A stretch of DNA of 64,000 nucleotides from Phyllobacterium sp. OV277 (GTDB taxonomy: Bacteria > Pseudomonadota > Alphaproteobacteria > Rhizobiales > Rhizobiaceae): positions 310,001 to 374,000 of the forward strand of contig NZ_FNIY01000002.1 of the NCBI RefSeq assembly GCF_900104355.1, written 5' to 3'. Both the position numbers and the translations under genes were made by a program. Below the pieces are notes generated by a model, which was given only the letters and a program-made list of their open reading frames with translations, did not search any database and was not told the DNA's origin. Within the stretch, counting starts at the first letter, position 1, and the number at the start of each line of letters is the position of its first letter. This document shows positions 8,509 to 17,291 of the stretch, in pieces.

Positions 8509-9282
8509 ATGAACAAGATGCTGTTTGAAGCCTTGAAGCGCGGCCTGAAAGCCAAGAACATCACCTATGGCGATCTGGCCCGGCGGATGAAACTGTCGGA
8601 ACCGACCATCAAACGCATCTTTCAGGAGAAGGATTGCAAGTTTGGTCGTCTTATTGAGATTTGCGAGGCGGCGGGGATCGAGATCGAACATCTGATCGGT
8701 TCGATGAACCGCGCGCCGGATCAAGGCACCAAGGTGACGCTGGATGTGCAGCGGCGGCTGGCGCAAAACCAGTCGCTGTTTTTCGTATTCATCCTCATTC
8801 TGGAAAAGTTCACGCCTGAAAGTATCATGCGCATTCATGGCCTGAGCGAAGCCAGCATGTTTCTCTATCTGCGCGATCTGGAAAAGCTTGGCCTTCTACA
8901 GATCGGGCGCGGCCTGAACTTTCGCCTGCTGGTGGAGCAGCCGGTGCAATGGGATTTTGATGGACCGCTGCATCAGACATTCATCATGATGAACCGCAAT
9001 TTCATCAGCTGGTGCATTGCCCATCGCGGCAATGATGGCCACTTCCTCAGCTTTTCCCGCCCCATGCGCCGCCAGACGGCGGATTTGCTGCGGCAGGAAG
9101 CGGAGGAACTGGCCGAACGCGCCAAGCTGCTTTCCCATTACGACCAGCAGACCACGGCGGAAGCGGATCTCGTCGGCTATAAGTGGGCCTGGGGTTTCGG
9201 CGGCTCGCCCTTTGGCGAGATGATGCATGTGGACCCGCATCCACGGGAACGGATGGCATCAAAACTGGCAACGGCGGACTGA
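8509..9282 (+). CDS. XRE-family transcriptional regulator
   Basis: A 257-residue protein. Residues 1-62 form a helix-turn-helix of the Cro/XRE type (ITYGDLARRMKLSEPTIKRIFQE, with a long recognition helix). The remaining 190 residues have no enzyme motif I recognise and contain a winged-helix-like stretch (GLSEASMFLYLRDLEKLGLL) and a Glu-rich helix. It is divergent from the exported beta-propeller protein, with a palindrome between them. The likely role is autoregulation and control of that neighbour. Ligand unknown. Confidence 0.75.
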   Translation: MNKMLFEALKRGLKAKNITYGDLARRMKLSEPTIKRIFQEKDCKFGRLIEICEAAGIEIEHLIGSMNRAPDQGTKVTLDVQRRLAQNQSLFFVFILILEKFTPESIMRIHGLSEASMFLYLRDLEKLGLLQIGRGLNFRLLVEQPVQWDFDGPLHQTFIMMNRNFISWCIAHRGNDGHFLSFSRPMRRQTADLLRQEAEELAERAKLLSHYDQQTTAEADLVGYKWAWGFGGSPFGEMMHVDPHPRERMASKLATAD

Positions 9283-9316
9283 ACCAAACGTTCGATCCGC
9301 CGCCTGCCTGTTCATA

Positions 9317-11308
9317 TTATACGGCGATCTTGCCGCCACCCTTTTTGGTGATGGCAACAACGGCGGGGCGCACCGGCATATCGTCCTTGAAGTCAGGCCA
9401 GCGGGTGGACAGGTCCTCGTAATAGGATGGACGGCCAAAGCCTTTCCAGTCCTCGCCACCATCACCCGGATGCTGGACGGCAACCATCATGGTCTTCATA
9501 TCAGGCAGCATCAGCGGACCGCACATTTCCGCACCAACCGGCACGCGGAAGAACAGTTTTGACGTGGCGCGGGCGCCGCCTTCCGTATCGATAGCCCAGA
9601 TACCATCGGTGCGGCCAGTGTCCTTCGGCGAGTTGCCATCGGTGGCGACCCAAAGACGACCGGCGGCATCAACCGCGCAATTGTCAGGCATGCCGAACCA
9701 GCCGTTCTTGGTCGTCTCGGTGGAGAACGACGCGCCGACATCGGCCACAGCCGGATCGCCGCACTTCAGCAGGATTTCCCACTTGCCCTTGGTCGCGGCA
9801 AAGTTGCCGTCTTCCTCGGCGATTTCGACGATATGGCCGAAGGCGTTCTTGGCACGTGGATTGACCGCGTCAACCTGATCATCCTTGCGCTTGGTATTGT
9901 TGGTCAGCATGACATAGACTTTGCCATTGACGCCATTCGGACCGATGTCTTCGGGACGGTCCATCTTGGTCGCGCCGAGCAAGTCACCGGCGCGGCGGGT
10001 TTCGATGAGAACATCAGCCTGCGAATGGAAGCCATTGGCTTCGGTGAGCGGGCCTTGACCAAAGACAACAGGCAGCCAGTTGAGCGAGCCATCAACGTCG
10101 AACTTGGCGACGTAAAGTGTGCCGTCATCAAGCAGGTCGAGATTGGCAGCGCGATTATCAGGATTGAATTTTCCTGCTGTCACGAACTTGTAGACATAGT
10201 CGAAGCGCTCGTCATCGCCGAGATAGAACACGACGCGGCCATCCTTGGCGACGATGGAATCAGCACCCTCATGCTTGAAACGGCCCATCGCTGTGCGCTT
10301 CTTGGGAATGGAATTGGGATCATTCACATCGATTTCAACAACCCAGCCAAAGCGATTGGCTTCGTTCGGGTCCTTGGACAGATCGAAACGGTCATGGAAC
10401 TTGCCCCAGTCGTAAACACCTTCCGGGATACCCATGCGCTTGTAATTGGCGGCTTCCTTGCTGTCCTCAGGCAGTTTTCCGAGGAAATAGCCGTGAACGT
10501 TCTCTTCACCCGACACATAGGTGCCCCACGGGGTCACGCCGCCGGAGCAATTGTTGATCGTGCCGAAAACCTTGGTTCCGGTGGAATCAGCATTGGTCTT
10601 GACGCGCTCATGACCGGCAACCGGGCCGGACAGCTGCATTTGCGTGTTCGCGGTGATGCGGCGATTGAGCTTGCCATCCTTCACCACCTGCCACTTGCCA
10701 TCGACCTTCCTGATCTCGACGACGGTGCCGCCATGGGCTGCCATTTCAATATCGACACGCTTCTTGTCGGCGGGCGCGACGCTGATCTTGCCCTCAACGA
10801 CCTTGACGATGCCGGGGAACATCAGATGTTCATTGGTGTATTCATGATTGACCACGAGAATTCCGTGTTCGGACGAGCCATCGATCGGAATGAAGCCGAC
10901 ATAATCATTGTTGTAGCCGAACTGCTTTGCCTGCGATTCCGGTGTCTGGTTCTTCGGATCGAATTCGGGTGAGTCCGGGAACAGGGCATCACCCCAGCGC
11001 AGCAGCACATCAGCATCGTAGCCAGCGGCGACATGATGCTTTTCATCAATGCCGACTTCGACTTCCTCGAAGGAGAAAGCGGATTTGGCGTCCGCAGCGC
11101 GGGCGTCGTCAGCCAGCATCAGCGCCATCGGGCTGACGGTTGCGGCAATGGCGGAAACGGCAAGCGAACCTTTCAGGAAACCACGGCGCGAAAAACGCGC
11201 GGCAATGATCTCGCCCATGGTGGCATTGTCGGAGAGGTTATGGCCGGGGCCGTCATTCTCTTCAAGCTGGCTGGTGCGGAATGGCTGCTGGGAGGGAAGT
11301 TCGTTCAT
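9317..11308 (-). CDS. phoX: PhoX-type alkaline phosphatase, Tat-exported
   Basis: A 663-residue protein of the PhoX/DUF839 family. A twin-arginine signal with SRRGFLKG (Arg-Arg at 41-42) and a hydrophobic stretch ending at about residue 71 directs folded export. The mature domain shows the family's conserved acidic and Asn-rich blocks (VVNHEYTNEHLMF, GGVTPWGTYVSGEEN, NCAVDAAGRLWVATDGN). PhoX enzymes are calcium/iron phosphatases that release phosphate from organic monoesters in the periplasm. A good Pho box lies 70-86 bases upstream, so PhoB control under phosphate starvation is expected. It converges on the XRE regulator. Confidence 0.93.
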   Translation of the reverse strand: MNELPSQQPFRTSQLEENDGPGHNLSDNATMGEIIAARFSRRGFLKGSLAVSAIAATVSPMALMLADDARAADAKSAFSFEEVEVGIDEKHHVAAGYDADVLLRWGDALFPDSPEFDPKNQTPESQAKQFGYNNDYVGFIPIDGSSEHGILVVNHEYTNEHLMFPGIVKVVEGKISVAPADKKRVDIEMAAHGGTVVEIRKVDGKWQVVKDGKLNRRITANTQMQLSGPVAGHERVKTNADSTGTKVFGTINNCSGGVTPWGTYVSGEENVHGYFLGKLPEDSKEAANYKRMGIPEGVYDWGKFHDRFDLSKDPNEANRFGWVVEIDVNDPNSIPKKRTAMGRFKHEGADSIVAKDGRVVFYLGDDERFDYVYKFVTAGKFNPDNRAANLDLLDDGTLYVAKFDVDGSLNWLPVVFGQGPLTEANGFHSQADVLIETRRAGDLLGATKMDRPEDIGPNGVNGKVYVMLTNNTKRKDDQVDAVNPRAKNAFGHIVEIAEEDGNFAATKGKWEILLKCGDPAVADVGASFSTETTKNGWFGMPDNCAVDAAGRLWVATDGNSPKDTGRTDGIWAIDTEGGARATSKLFFRVPVGAEMCGPLMLPDMKTMMVAVQHPGDGGEDWKGFGRPSYYEDLSTRWPDFKDDMPVRPAVVAITKKGGGKIAV

Positions 11309-11377
11309 GATGCTGACCTCTGGCTATCTGGCTGGGGGGAGCGGCTTCGAACCGTCCCCGACCGCTAGAAGGTCAGC

Positions 11378-11394
11378 GTAACATCTTCATGACA
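11378..11394 (-). promoter_or_regulatory. Pho box upstream of phoX
   Basis: Read on the minus strand, TGTCAT (11394-11389) and TGTTAC (11383-11378) are spaced 11 bases apart, the spacing of PhoB direct repeats (consensus CTGTCAT, four bases, CTGTCAT). The site lies 70-86 bases before the phoX ATG. Confidence 0.75.
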
Positions 11395-11441
11395 AAGCGA
11401 TGAATATTCGCAAGTACCCGACAAAGGTATGAGAAGCGTTG

Positions 11442-12074
11442 TCACGCGGGTCGATAAATCTGCGCCACCGCTCCGCCGGGGAATGCTCTTGAGCTGATCA
11501 GCTTGAGGCGCATTGGCGCGGCGAGTTCGCAGAAGAGTGGTAGGCCTTTGCCCAATGCCACAGGAGCCACGACGAGTGCGAACTGATCAACCAGCCCTTG
11601 CGCGACAAGACTGCGGGCGAAACTCACCCCGCCATGCGCGATGATCGGCTTGCCTTCTCCGGCTTTCAACTTGGCGATTTCCTCAGCCAGATCACCGGTC
11701 GCCACATAGGCCTTGGCCCAACTTGCAGCGCCGGGCTGCAGCTCGACAGACTGTCCCGTTGCCGCATTGGCGCTGACGGCATCAACTGCCGCCGCCGTGT
11801 TCACATTCCCAAGGATCGCCTGCCCTTGCTGCGAGAAGACGGCTTTGGGAATCTGGTTCATCGGCGGCGCGAACTGGTCGGTGGAGGTCTGCCAGTAATT
11901 GGCCATGGCCTGGAAGCTGCGGCTGCCCATAATATGCAGGCTGGCATTCCATATATAGTCAACGCCCCAAGCCTTCGCCTCCTGATCAGCGCCGAACATC
12001 CAACTGTTTCGGCCATCAAGATCACTCACAAAGCCGTCGATCGATATGGCCATCTTCAAGATCAGGTCTCTCAC
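11442..12074 (-). CDS. Dihydrofolate reductase-family (RibD C-terminal-like) protein
   Basis: A 210-residue protein from a GTG at 12074, chosen because AGGAGG lies six bases upstream; an ATG at 12089 would include that Shine-Dalgarno sequence. The fold matches the DHFR/RibD C-terminal superfamily: MAISIDGFVSD near the start, a nucleotide-binding GKPIIAHGG segment and a C-terminal strand region. Such proteins reduce pteridine- or ribityl-like compounds with NADPH, but many members have no known substrate. It stands alone between phoX and the dehydratase on the same strand. Confidence 0.75.
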   Translation of the reverse strand: MRDLILKMAISIDGFVSDLDGRNSWMFGADQEAKAWGVDYIWNASLHIMGSRSFQAMANYWQTSTDQFAPPMNQIPKAVFSQQGQAILGNVNTAAAVDAVSANAATGQSVELQPGAASWAKAYVATGDLAEEIAKLKAGEGKPIIAHGGVSFARSLVAQGLVDQFALVVAPVALGKGLPLFCELAAPMRLKLISSRAFPGGAVAQIYRPA

Positions 12075-12183
12075 GGGTTTCCTCCTCATGACGCTTCTGC
12101 CCAAGGACGCGCCAGAGCGACCGATTCCGACAAGACGCATTTTGAAAAACCGAAAATAACCCGGTCACGACAGCCATATCGTT

Positions 12184-13170
12184 TTAAGCCGCTGCGATAA
12201 GCCCGCCATAAATATCAAGATCGACATTGCCGCCCGAGAGCACCACGGCAACTGTCTTGCCTTTGATCTCTTCCTTGCGCGCCGCCGCACCGGCAAGGCC
12301 GACGCAGCCGCCCGGCTCGACGATCACCTTGAGATAGGTCGCCGCATCACGCATGGCCGCCGCAACTGCGGCATCCGAAACAGCAACGCCGCCAGCCAGA
12401 TTTTGCTTGTTGATCGGAAAAGTCAGTTTACCGGGCTGCGGCGTTAGAATGGCATCACAGATAGACCGGTGACCCGGCTCATTGGCAACAGGCTCGCCCG
12501 CAATCAACGAACGGCGTAGATCATCGAAATTGTCTGGTTCAACGCCCCAGATGCGCGTTTGCGGTGAGCGGGCCTTCACAGCAACAGAAATACCGCTGAT
12601 CAGACCGCCGCCGCCACTTGGCACGAAAACATCATCAAAGGTGATGCCACGCTCCTCCGCCTCATCAATCAACTCAATCCCGATGGTGCCCTGCCCGGCC
12701 ATGATGGCAGGATCATCGTAGGGCGGGACCAGAATCATGCGGCGGTCATTGATGAATTCGGCGGCGATCTCCTCGCGGCTTTCCTTGTAGCGGTCATAGA
12801 GCACAACTTCCGCGCCGTAGGATCTCGTATTGGCAATTTTCAGTTGCGGTGCATCCGATGGCATGATGATCACAGCCTTGATGCCAAAGAGCTGGGCGGA
12901 ACTTGCTACGCCCTGCGCATGATTGCCGGAAGAGAAAGCAACAATACCGCGCTTGCGCTCTTCCGCCGTCATCTGGCTGATCCGGTTATAGGCACCGCGA
13001 AACTTGAACGAGCCTGTTCGTTGCAGGCATTCCGGTTTGAACAGGATGCGCGCGCCATATTTGGCGTTGAGCCCTTCTGATTCGATCAGACGCGTCGGAA
13101 CAAGCTGGCCCTTGAGACGGGCGGCGGCATCCACAATGTCGGTATTGGCAATGGCTAAAGCAGTCATCAT
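12184..13170 (-). CDS. Threonine/serine dehydratase-like PLP enzyme
   Basis: A 328-residue fold-type II PLP enzyme. The PLP lysine lies in RTGSFKFRGA, the phosphate-binding loop is SGGGGLISG, and SSGNHAQG is the substrate loop. There is no ACT regulatory domain, so this is a catabolic-type threonine/serine ammonia-lyase rather than the long biosynthetic IlvA. The start at 13170 or 13167 follows GAGGAC; a start at 13251 or 13209 would add a poorly conserved leader. It is divergent from mbfA. The exact substrate (threonine, serine, hydroxyaspartate) cannot be settled. Confidence 0.85.
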   Translation of the reverse strand: MMTALAIANTDIVDAAARLKGQLVPTRLIESEGLNAKYGARILFKPECLQRTGSFKFRGAYNRISQMTAEERKRGIVAFSSGNHAQGVASSAQLFGIKAVIIMPSDAPQLKIANTRSYGAEVVLYDRYKESREEIAAEFINDRRMILVPPYDDPAIMAGQGTIGIELIDEAEERGITFDDVFVPSGGGGLISGISVAVKARSPQTRIWGVEPDNFDDLRRSLIAGEPVANEPGHRSICDAILTPQPGKLTFPINKQNLAGGVAVSDAAVAAAMRDAATYLKVIVEPGGCVGLAGAAARKEEIKGKTVAVVLSGGNVDLDIYGGLIAAA

Positions 13171-13293
13171 GTCCTCGGCTACACCCTGCGTGATGGTTTT
13201 GCCATTCATAGCACCACGCGCCAATCCCGGCATCCAAATCATTGTCATCATTGTCCCATGCGGCCTCTTGAAAGTTTGGCCATAACGCTATAG

Positions 13294-13310
13294 TTTAGAA
13301 TTATTCTAAA
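13294..13310. promoter_or_regulatory. ICE motif (Irr binding site) before mbfA
   Basis: A perfect palindrome, TTTAGAA-tta-TTCTAAA, identical to the rhizobial iron control element bound by the haem-responsive regulator Irr. It lies 13 bases before the mbfA ATG, so a bound protein would block the promoter or early transcript. Irr is known to repress mbfA in related bacteria when iron is low. Confidence 0.88.
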
Positions 13311-13323
13311 GTAGGAAGATATC

Positions 13324-14307
13324 ATGCTCAGCCGCTTCTTCGGACCCCGCCGCCACGAACTCCATGCATTGTCGGAACAGCAGATTCTGGCGCTCGCCAT
13401 TTCATCGGAAGAGGATGATGCCCGAATCTATCTTGCCTATGCGGATGGGCTTCGTGATGATTTTCCGCAAAGTGCTAAGGTGTTCGAGGATATGGCGGAG
13501 GAGGAAAATCACCACCGGCAGGTGCTTATCGATCTGCACCGCGAACGCTTCGGTGATCGCATCCCGCTGATCAGGCGCGAGCATGTGCGTGGCTATCTGG
13601 AACGCAAGCCGGATTGGCTGGTGCGTCCGCTCGGCATCGACAAGGTGCGCGAGATGGCCGAAAAGATGGAAGAGCAAGCCTATCGCTTCTACACGGAAGC
13701 GGTGAAGCTTGTCAGCGATGCCTCGACCCGCAAATTGCTGGGTGATCTGGCAATTGCCGAAAAAACCCATGAATCATTAGCGCACCAGCTGGGCGAGCAG
13801 CACACGCCCGATGCGGTGCAGCAGGACGAGAAGCTGACCGAACGGCGGCAGTTCCTTCTGACCTATATCCAGCCGGGACTTGCCGGGCTGATGGATGGCT
13901 CGGTTTCGACGCTTGCGCCGATCTTCGCCGCAGCGTTTGCCACGCAGGACACATGGCAGACATTTCTTGTCGGTCTGTCCGCCTCGCTGGGTGCCGGTAT
14001 TTCAATGGGCTTTACCGAAGCCGCACATGATGACGGTAAGCTTTCCGGGCGCGGATCGCCCTTGAAGCGCGGCCTTGCCAATGGTGTGATGACGGCCATT
14101 GGTGGATTGGGTCATGCCCTGCCCTATCTTATTCCGGATTTCTGGACAGCAACGACTGTCGCGGCAATGGTGGTTTTTGTCGAGCTTTGGGCGATTGCCT
14201 ATATCCAGCACAAATATATGGAAACGCCGTTCCTCCGTGCCGCTGTTCAGGTCGTGCTTGGGGGCAGTCTGGTGCTGGCCACGGGTATTCTCATTGGCAA
14301 TGCCTGA
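13324..14307 (+). CDS. mbfA: Membrane-bound ferritin-like iron exporter MbfA
   Basis: A 327-residue protein in two parts. Residues 1-160 are a rubrerythrin/ferritin-like di-iron domain (SSEEDDARIY, AEEENHHRQVL, EEQAYRFY and the second E..H pair EKTHESL). Residues 175-327 are a VIT1/CCC1-type membrane domain with about five helices (IQPGLAGLMDGSVSTLAP, GISMGFTEAA). This architecture is MbfA, which exports iron across the inner membrane and protects from iron and peroxide stress. An Irr ICE box directly upstream and a strong terminator downstream mark a single-gene unit. Confidence 0.95.
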   Translation: MLSRFFGPRRHELHALSEQQILALAISSEEDDARIYLAYADGLRDDFPQSAKVFEDMAEEENHHRQVLIDLHRERFGDRIPLIRREHVRGYLERKPDWLVRPLGIDKVREMAEKMEEQAYRFYTEAVKLVSDASTRKLLGDLAIAEKTHESLAHQLGEQHTPDAVQQDEKLTERRQFLLTYIQPGLAGLMDGSVSTLAPIFAAAFATQDTWQTFLVGLSASLGAGISMGFTEAAHDDGKLSGRGSPLKRGLANGVMTAIGGLGHALPYLIPDFWTATTVAAMVVFVELWAIAYIQHKYMETPFLRAAVQVVLGGSLVLATGILIGNA

Positions 14308-14353
14308 CCGATACCCATGTGATTTGTGTATTGCAGACGAATCAAAAGTGACA

Positions 14354-14378
14354 AAACCCGGTGGTTAACACCGGGTTT
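14354..14378 (+). terminator. Rho-independent terminator of mbfA
   Basis: A perfect 10-bp stem (AAACCCGGTG / CACCGGGTTT) with loop GTTAA, followed by TCTTTTT on the plus strand, 46 bases after the mbfA stop. Confidence 0.92.
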
Positions 14379-14555
14379 CTTTTTATCTTTTCAACCGGAG
14401 AATTGCGGCCTGCCATAGGTCTTAAAGCTAATTTTCGATGAATTTAAGCTGTTTTAACCATCCGCATTCAGCAAGCGTTCATCTTTAGAGGTTAAATTTT
14501 AGCTAAATAATCGCTAACCGATTTTTCGGGCGATTGAGATTCAGGATACGAAAAA

Positions 14556-14690
14556 ATGACTATGATTGTTCAACTGCGCGATACGCTTCGCGTCGTCCGT
14601 GAATTCATTGTTCCGACCTACCGTCCGGAACGCCATTACATGCGCGGCCCCGGCCCCGCTTGTGCCCAGCGCAACCACGGTCAGGCATGA
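14556..14690 (+). CDS. Putative 44-residue small protein
   Basis: ATG at 14556 opens 44 codons to TGA. The peptide begins MTMIVQLRDTLRVVREFIVP and ends with a Gly/Pro/Cys-rich tail. AGGA lies nine bases before the ATG, and about 180 bp of AT-rich, promoter-like sequence precede it. The N-terminal half could form an amphipathic helix. It overlaps the convergent ABM-domain gene by 10 bases. No family is recognised, and a chance ORF is possible. Confidence 0.4.
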   Translation: MTMIVQLRDTLRVVREFIVPTYRPERHYMRGPGPACAQRNHGQA

Positions 14691-15028
14691 TGGTAAACAC
14701 GCGCGTCAGACGGAGCCTCATCACGGGCTCGCAAGCCATAGTCACGCATAACAGCCGCAATCCGCAGCCGGTAATCGGCAAAGACCCCGGCGCGGCCTGC
14801 GCTCTGGGCAGCGCGATGTTCCTCGGTCTGGCGCCAAGCCGCAACTGAGGCTTCGTCACGCCAGAATGACAGGGAAAGATAGCGGTTCTCGTTGCCAAGG
14901 CTGCGGAACCGTTCGACGGAGATAAACCCGTCCATCTTTTCCAGAAGCGGGCGCAGATTGGCCGCCCGCTCGAAATATTCATGATCGAGACCTTCCGCAG
15001 GCTCAACTTCGAAAATCACCGCAATCAT
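14681..15028 (-). CDS. ABM-domain (antibiotic biosynthesis monooxygenase-like) protein
   Basis: A 115-residue protein with a dimeric alpha/beta-barrel ABM fold: an N-terminal strand (MIAVIFEVEPAEG), GFISVERF, and the helix FWRDEASVAAWRQTEEHRAAQ. The family includes cofactor-free monooxygenases and haem-degrading enzymes; the haem-binding Asn/His set is not evident. Its start overlaps the stop of the upstream NIPSNAP gene by four bases (ATGA), so the two are translationally coupled. Confidence 0.8.
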   Translation of the reverse strand: MIAVIFEVEPAEGLDHEYFERAANLRPLLEKMDGFISVERFRSLGNENRYLSLSFWRDEASVAAWRQTEEHRAAQSAGRAGVFADYRLRIAAVMRDYGLRARDEAPSDARVYHHA

Positions 15029-15354
15029 TTGATCAATCCCCCATTATTGCCTGTTACCCTGCGCAGGAACGTACGGTCCTCGCGGCGGATGAATTTTCTC
15101 TCACGCGAAAACTCATAATTGGCACGGCCAAGCGGATCAGCCGTCAACCGGGCACGATAGGCCTCATAGGCCGCCAGATCCTCGATATTGTAAATACCAT
15201 AGGCGAGCGTGGCAGAACCTTCATGTGGTGCGTAATAGCCGATCAGATCGGCGCCGCAGCGCGGGATCGCCTCGTTCCAGTTGCGCGCATAATCAACGAA
15301 CGCATCTTTCTGATACGGATCGATTTCATATTTGATAATGCAGGTGATGCTCAT
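15025..15354 (-). CDS. NIPSNAP-family protein
   Basis: A 109-residue protein of the NIPSNAP type, a dimeric alpha/beta barrel (IIKYEIDPYQKDAFVDYARNW, then LIGYYAPHEGSATLAYGIY and the typical YEAYRARLTADPLGRANYEF). The biochemical role of bacterial members is not settled. It is the first gene of a two-gene unit with the ABM-domain protein, which shares the same fold class, so the two may form related or mixed oligomers. Confidence 0.85.
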   Translation of the reverse strand: MSITCIIKYEIDPYQKDAFVDYARNWNEAIPRCGADLIGYYAPHEGSATLAYGIYNIEDLAAYEAYRARLTADPLGRANYEFSRERKFIRREDRTFLRRVTGNNGGLIK

Positions 15355-15432
15355 AATGGCCGCTCCTTTGTGTGGACTGGCCTTTTGTAGAGCGGGCTGG
15401 CGCGTGGATGCTTCGATCCCGGCCGAAGTGTT

Positions 15433-15455
15433 GACCCGGCGGCAAGCGCCGGGTC
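15433..15455 (-). terminator. Candidate terminator of cysK
   Basis: A 9-bp perfect stem, GACCCGGCG / CGCCGGGTC, with a five-base loop, lies 10 bases past the cysK stop on the minus strand. The following bases (AACACTT) are not a strong T-run. Confidence 0.5.
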
Positions 15456-15464
15456 AAAGATTGA

Positions 15465-16439
15465 TCAGGCGTCGAGGCCGTCAAACAATGCCGTTGAGAG
15501 ATAGCGCTCGGCAAAGGACGGAATGATCACAACGATGTTCTTGCCTTTGTTTTCAGGGCGCTTGCCCAGCTCAATGGCCGCAGTCAGCGCTGCGCCAGAA
15601 GAAATTCCGACGGGCACACCTTCCAGCTTTGCCACCAGACGGGCATTGATGAAGGCATCTTCATTGGAAACCTGAATAACCTCATCATAGATGTGCGTGT
15701 CGAGCACCTGCGGCGCAAAACCGGCACCAATGCCCTGAATCTTGTGCGGGCCGGGATTGCCGCCTGACAGAACAGGTGAATCCTTCGGCTCAACCGCAAC
15801 GATACGCACATCAGGCTTGCGCTGCTTCAGCACCTGACCGACACCGGTGATCGTGCCGCCGGTGCCGATGCCCGATACAAAAATATCAACCTTGCCATCA
15901 GTATCGTTCCAGATTTCCTCGGCGGTCGTCTTGCGATGGATTTCCGGATTGGCCGGATTGTCGAACTGGCCGGGGATAACAGCATCCGGCGTTGTCTCAA
16001 CCAGTTCGTTGGCCTTGGCAATCGCGCCCTTCATGCCCTTGGCGCCTTCGGTCAACACCAGTTCGGCACCCAGCAGTTTCAGCATCTTGCGACGCTCGAC
16101 TGACATGGTTTCCGGCATGGTGAGGATCAGGCGGTATCCCTTGGCAGCGGCAGCAAAGGCCAGTGCAATACCTGTATTGCCAGAGGTAGGTTCAACAAAA
16201 GTGGTTTTGCCGGGCGTTGCTTTGCCCTGCGCTTCCAGAGCTTCAATAAGGGCCACGCCGATACGATCCTTGACGCTGGCAATCGGATTGAAGAATTCAA
16301 GCTTGGCCAGAAGATTGGCACCAACACCCTGATCCTTTGCCAGCTTATCAAGGCGGACAATCGGCGTATCGCCAATCGTATCGACAATGGAATTGTAGAT
16401 ACGGCCACGACCGGGTTTGCGCGCGTCACCAGTGCTCAT
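15465..16439 (-). CDS. cysK: Cysteine synthase A
   Basis: A 324-residue PLP enzyme with all O-acetylserine sulfhydrylase signatures: the PLP lysine in [10 protein letters not shown] (K57), the substrate loop PTSGNTG (84-90), and the PLP-phosphate loop [10 protein letters not shown]. It makes cysteine from O-acetylserine and sulfide. Spacing and length are normal. It is a single gene with a hairpin downstream. An inverted repeat (TAGAAT/ATTCTA) lies about 120 bases upstream. A role for CysE binding at the C-terminus cannot be judged. Confidence 0.95.
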   Translation of the reverse strand: MSTGDARKPGRGRIYNSIVDTIGDTPIVRLDKLAKDQGVGANLLAKLEFFNPIASVKDRIGVALIEALEAQGKATPGKTTFVEPTSGNTGIALAFAAAAKGYRLILTMPETMSVERRKMLKLLGAELVLTEGAKGMKGAIAKANELVETTPDAVIPGQFDNPANPEIHRKTTAEEIWNDTDGKVDIFVSGIGTGGTITGVGQVLKQRKPDVRIVAVEPKDSPVLSGGNPGPHKIQGIGAGFAPQVLDTHIYDEVIQVSNEDAFINARLVAKLEGVPVGISSGAALTAAIELGKRPENKGKNIVVIIPSFAERYLSTALFDGLDA

Positions 16440-16577
16440 GAAAGTGCTCCCTCGAATTGGACAGGTTGATATCTTATGGCGCGAGCATGAAAATTCATAG
16501 TCGAACTCATGCGCAAATGCCCAATCAGTGAGAAAAATCTGCTAATATAGATATCCGATTAGAATAAAATTCTACAT

Positions 16578-17198
16578 TTACGAGGTCCGGCCAGCGATAG
16601 CCAAAGCGGCACCCGCCATGAAAGCAGCCGCTGTCCGGTTCAGTCTTTTCAAAGCACGCGGGGATTGCAGGAACCAGCGCGCCTTGGAAGCAAGCGCCAG
16701 ATAAGGCACGAGCACGACTATCAAAGTCAGAACTGTCACCACGGCCAATACGGCATAATCCGCCAGCGTAATGGCGTGCAGATCAATCAGGGTCGGCGTG
16801 AGCGCGATATAGAAGATCATGGTTTTCGGATTGCCGAGCGTTACTGCAAGGCCCGAGAGAATGCCGGAGACAACGCCACCATTACTGCGTTTGGCTTCAA
16901 TCTTTTCAGCCGAAATGCCGGAGTTCCAGAAACTCCAGGCAAGATAGGCAAGGTAGGCCACGCCAGCCCATTTGATCAGCAGAAACACGTTGCCAAAAGT
17001 CTGCGCCACCATGGCAAGGCCAAGCACCACGGCGGTCAGATAAGTCAGATCGCCAATGACGAGACCAAAGGACATATACAGCGCCGAACGGAAACCAGAA
17101 CCCAGCGCACGCGCAATCAGCGCGGTAATACCGGGCCCAGGAATGGCGGCAGCAATGGCAAGAGCGCCTGAATAGGTGATGAAACCGGCAAGTGTCAT
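16578..17198 (-). CDS. LysE-family amino acid exporter
   Basis: A 206-residue inner membrane protein with about six hydrophobic helices and the LysE/RhtB signature near the N-terminus (AIPGPGITALIARALGSGFR). Family members export lysine, threonine, homoserine lactone or other amino acid metabolites. The ATG at 17198 follows AGGGA at good spacing. An upstream TTG would add only two residues. It stands alone, so the substrate is unknown. A second LysE member lies at 41301-41936. Confidence 0.85.
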   Translation of the reverse strand: MTLAGFITYSGALAIAAAIPGPGITALIARALGSGFRSALYMSFGLVIGDLTYLTAVVLGLAMVAQTFGNVFLLIKWAGVAYLAYLAWSFWNSGISAEKIEAKRSNGGVVSGILSGLAVTLGNPKTMIFYIALTPTLIDLHAITLADYAVLAVVTVLTLIVVLVPYLALASKARWFLQSPRALKRLNRTAAAFMAGAALAIAGRTS

Positions 17199-17291
17199 GA
17201 TCAATCCCTATCTGAGAACTGCGGCTGGAGAATACTCTGATTTTCGGCAGTGGCAACACGGCTCAACGAAACGCCAAACCAAGGCGGCGTT

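Noticed and set aside
9833-10972. A 379-codon open frame on the plus strand
   Set aside because: It is antisense to phoX and has no family features.
16560-16576. A second iron-control-like box (TAGAAT-aaa-ATTCTA) near cysK
   Set aside because: The half-sites are two bases further apart than in the ICE motif and the outer bases do not match. It may be some other operator, but Irr binding is not supported.
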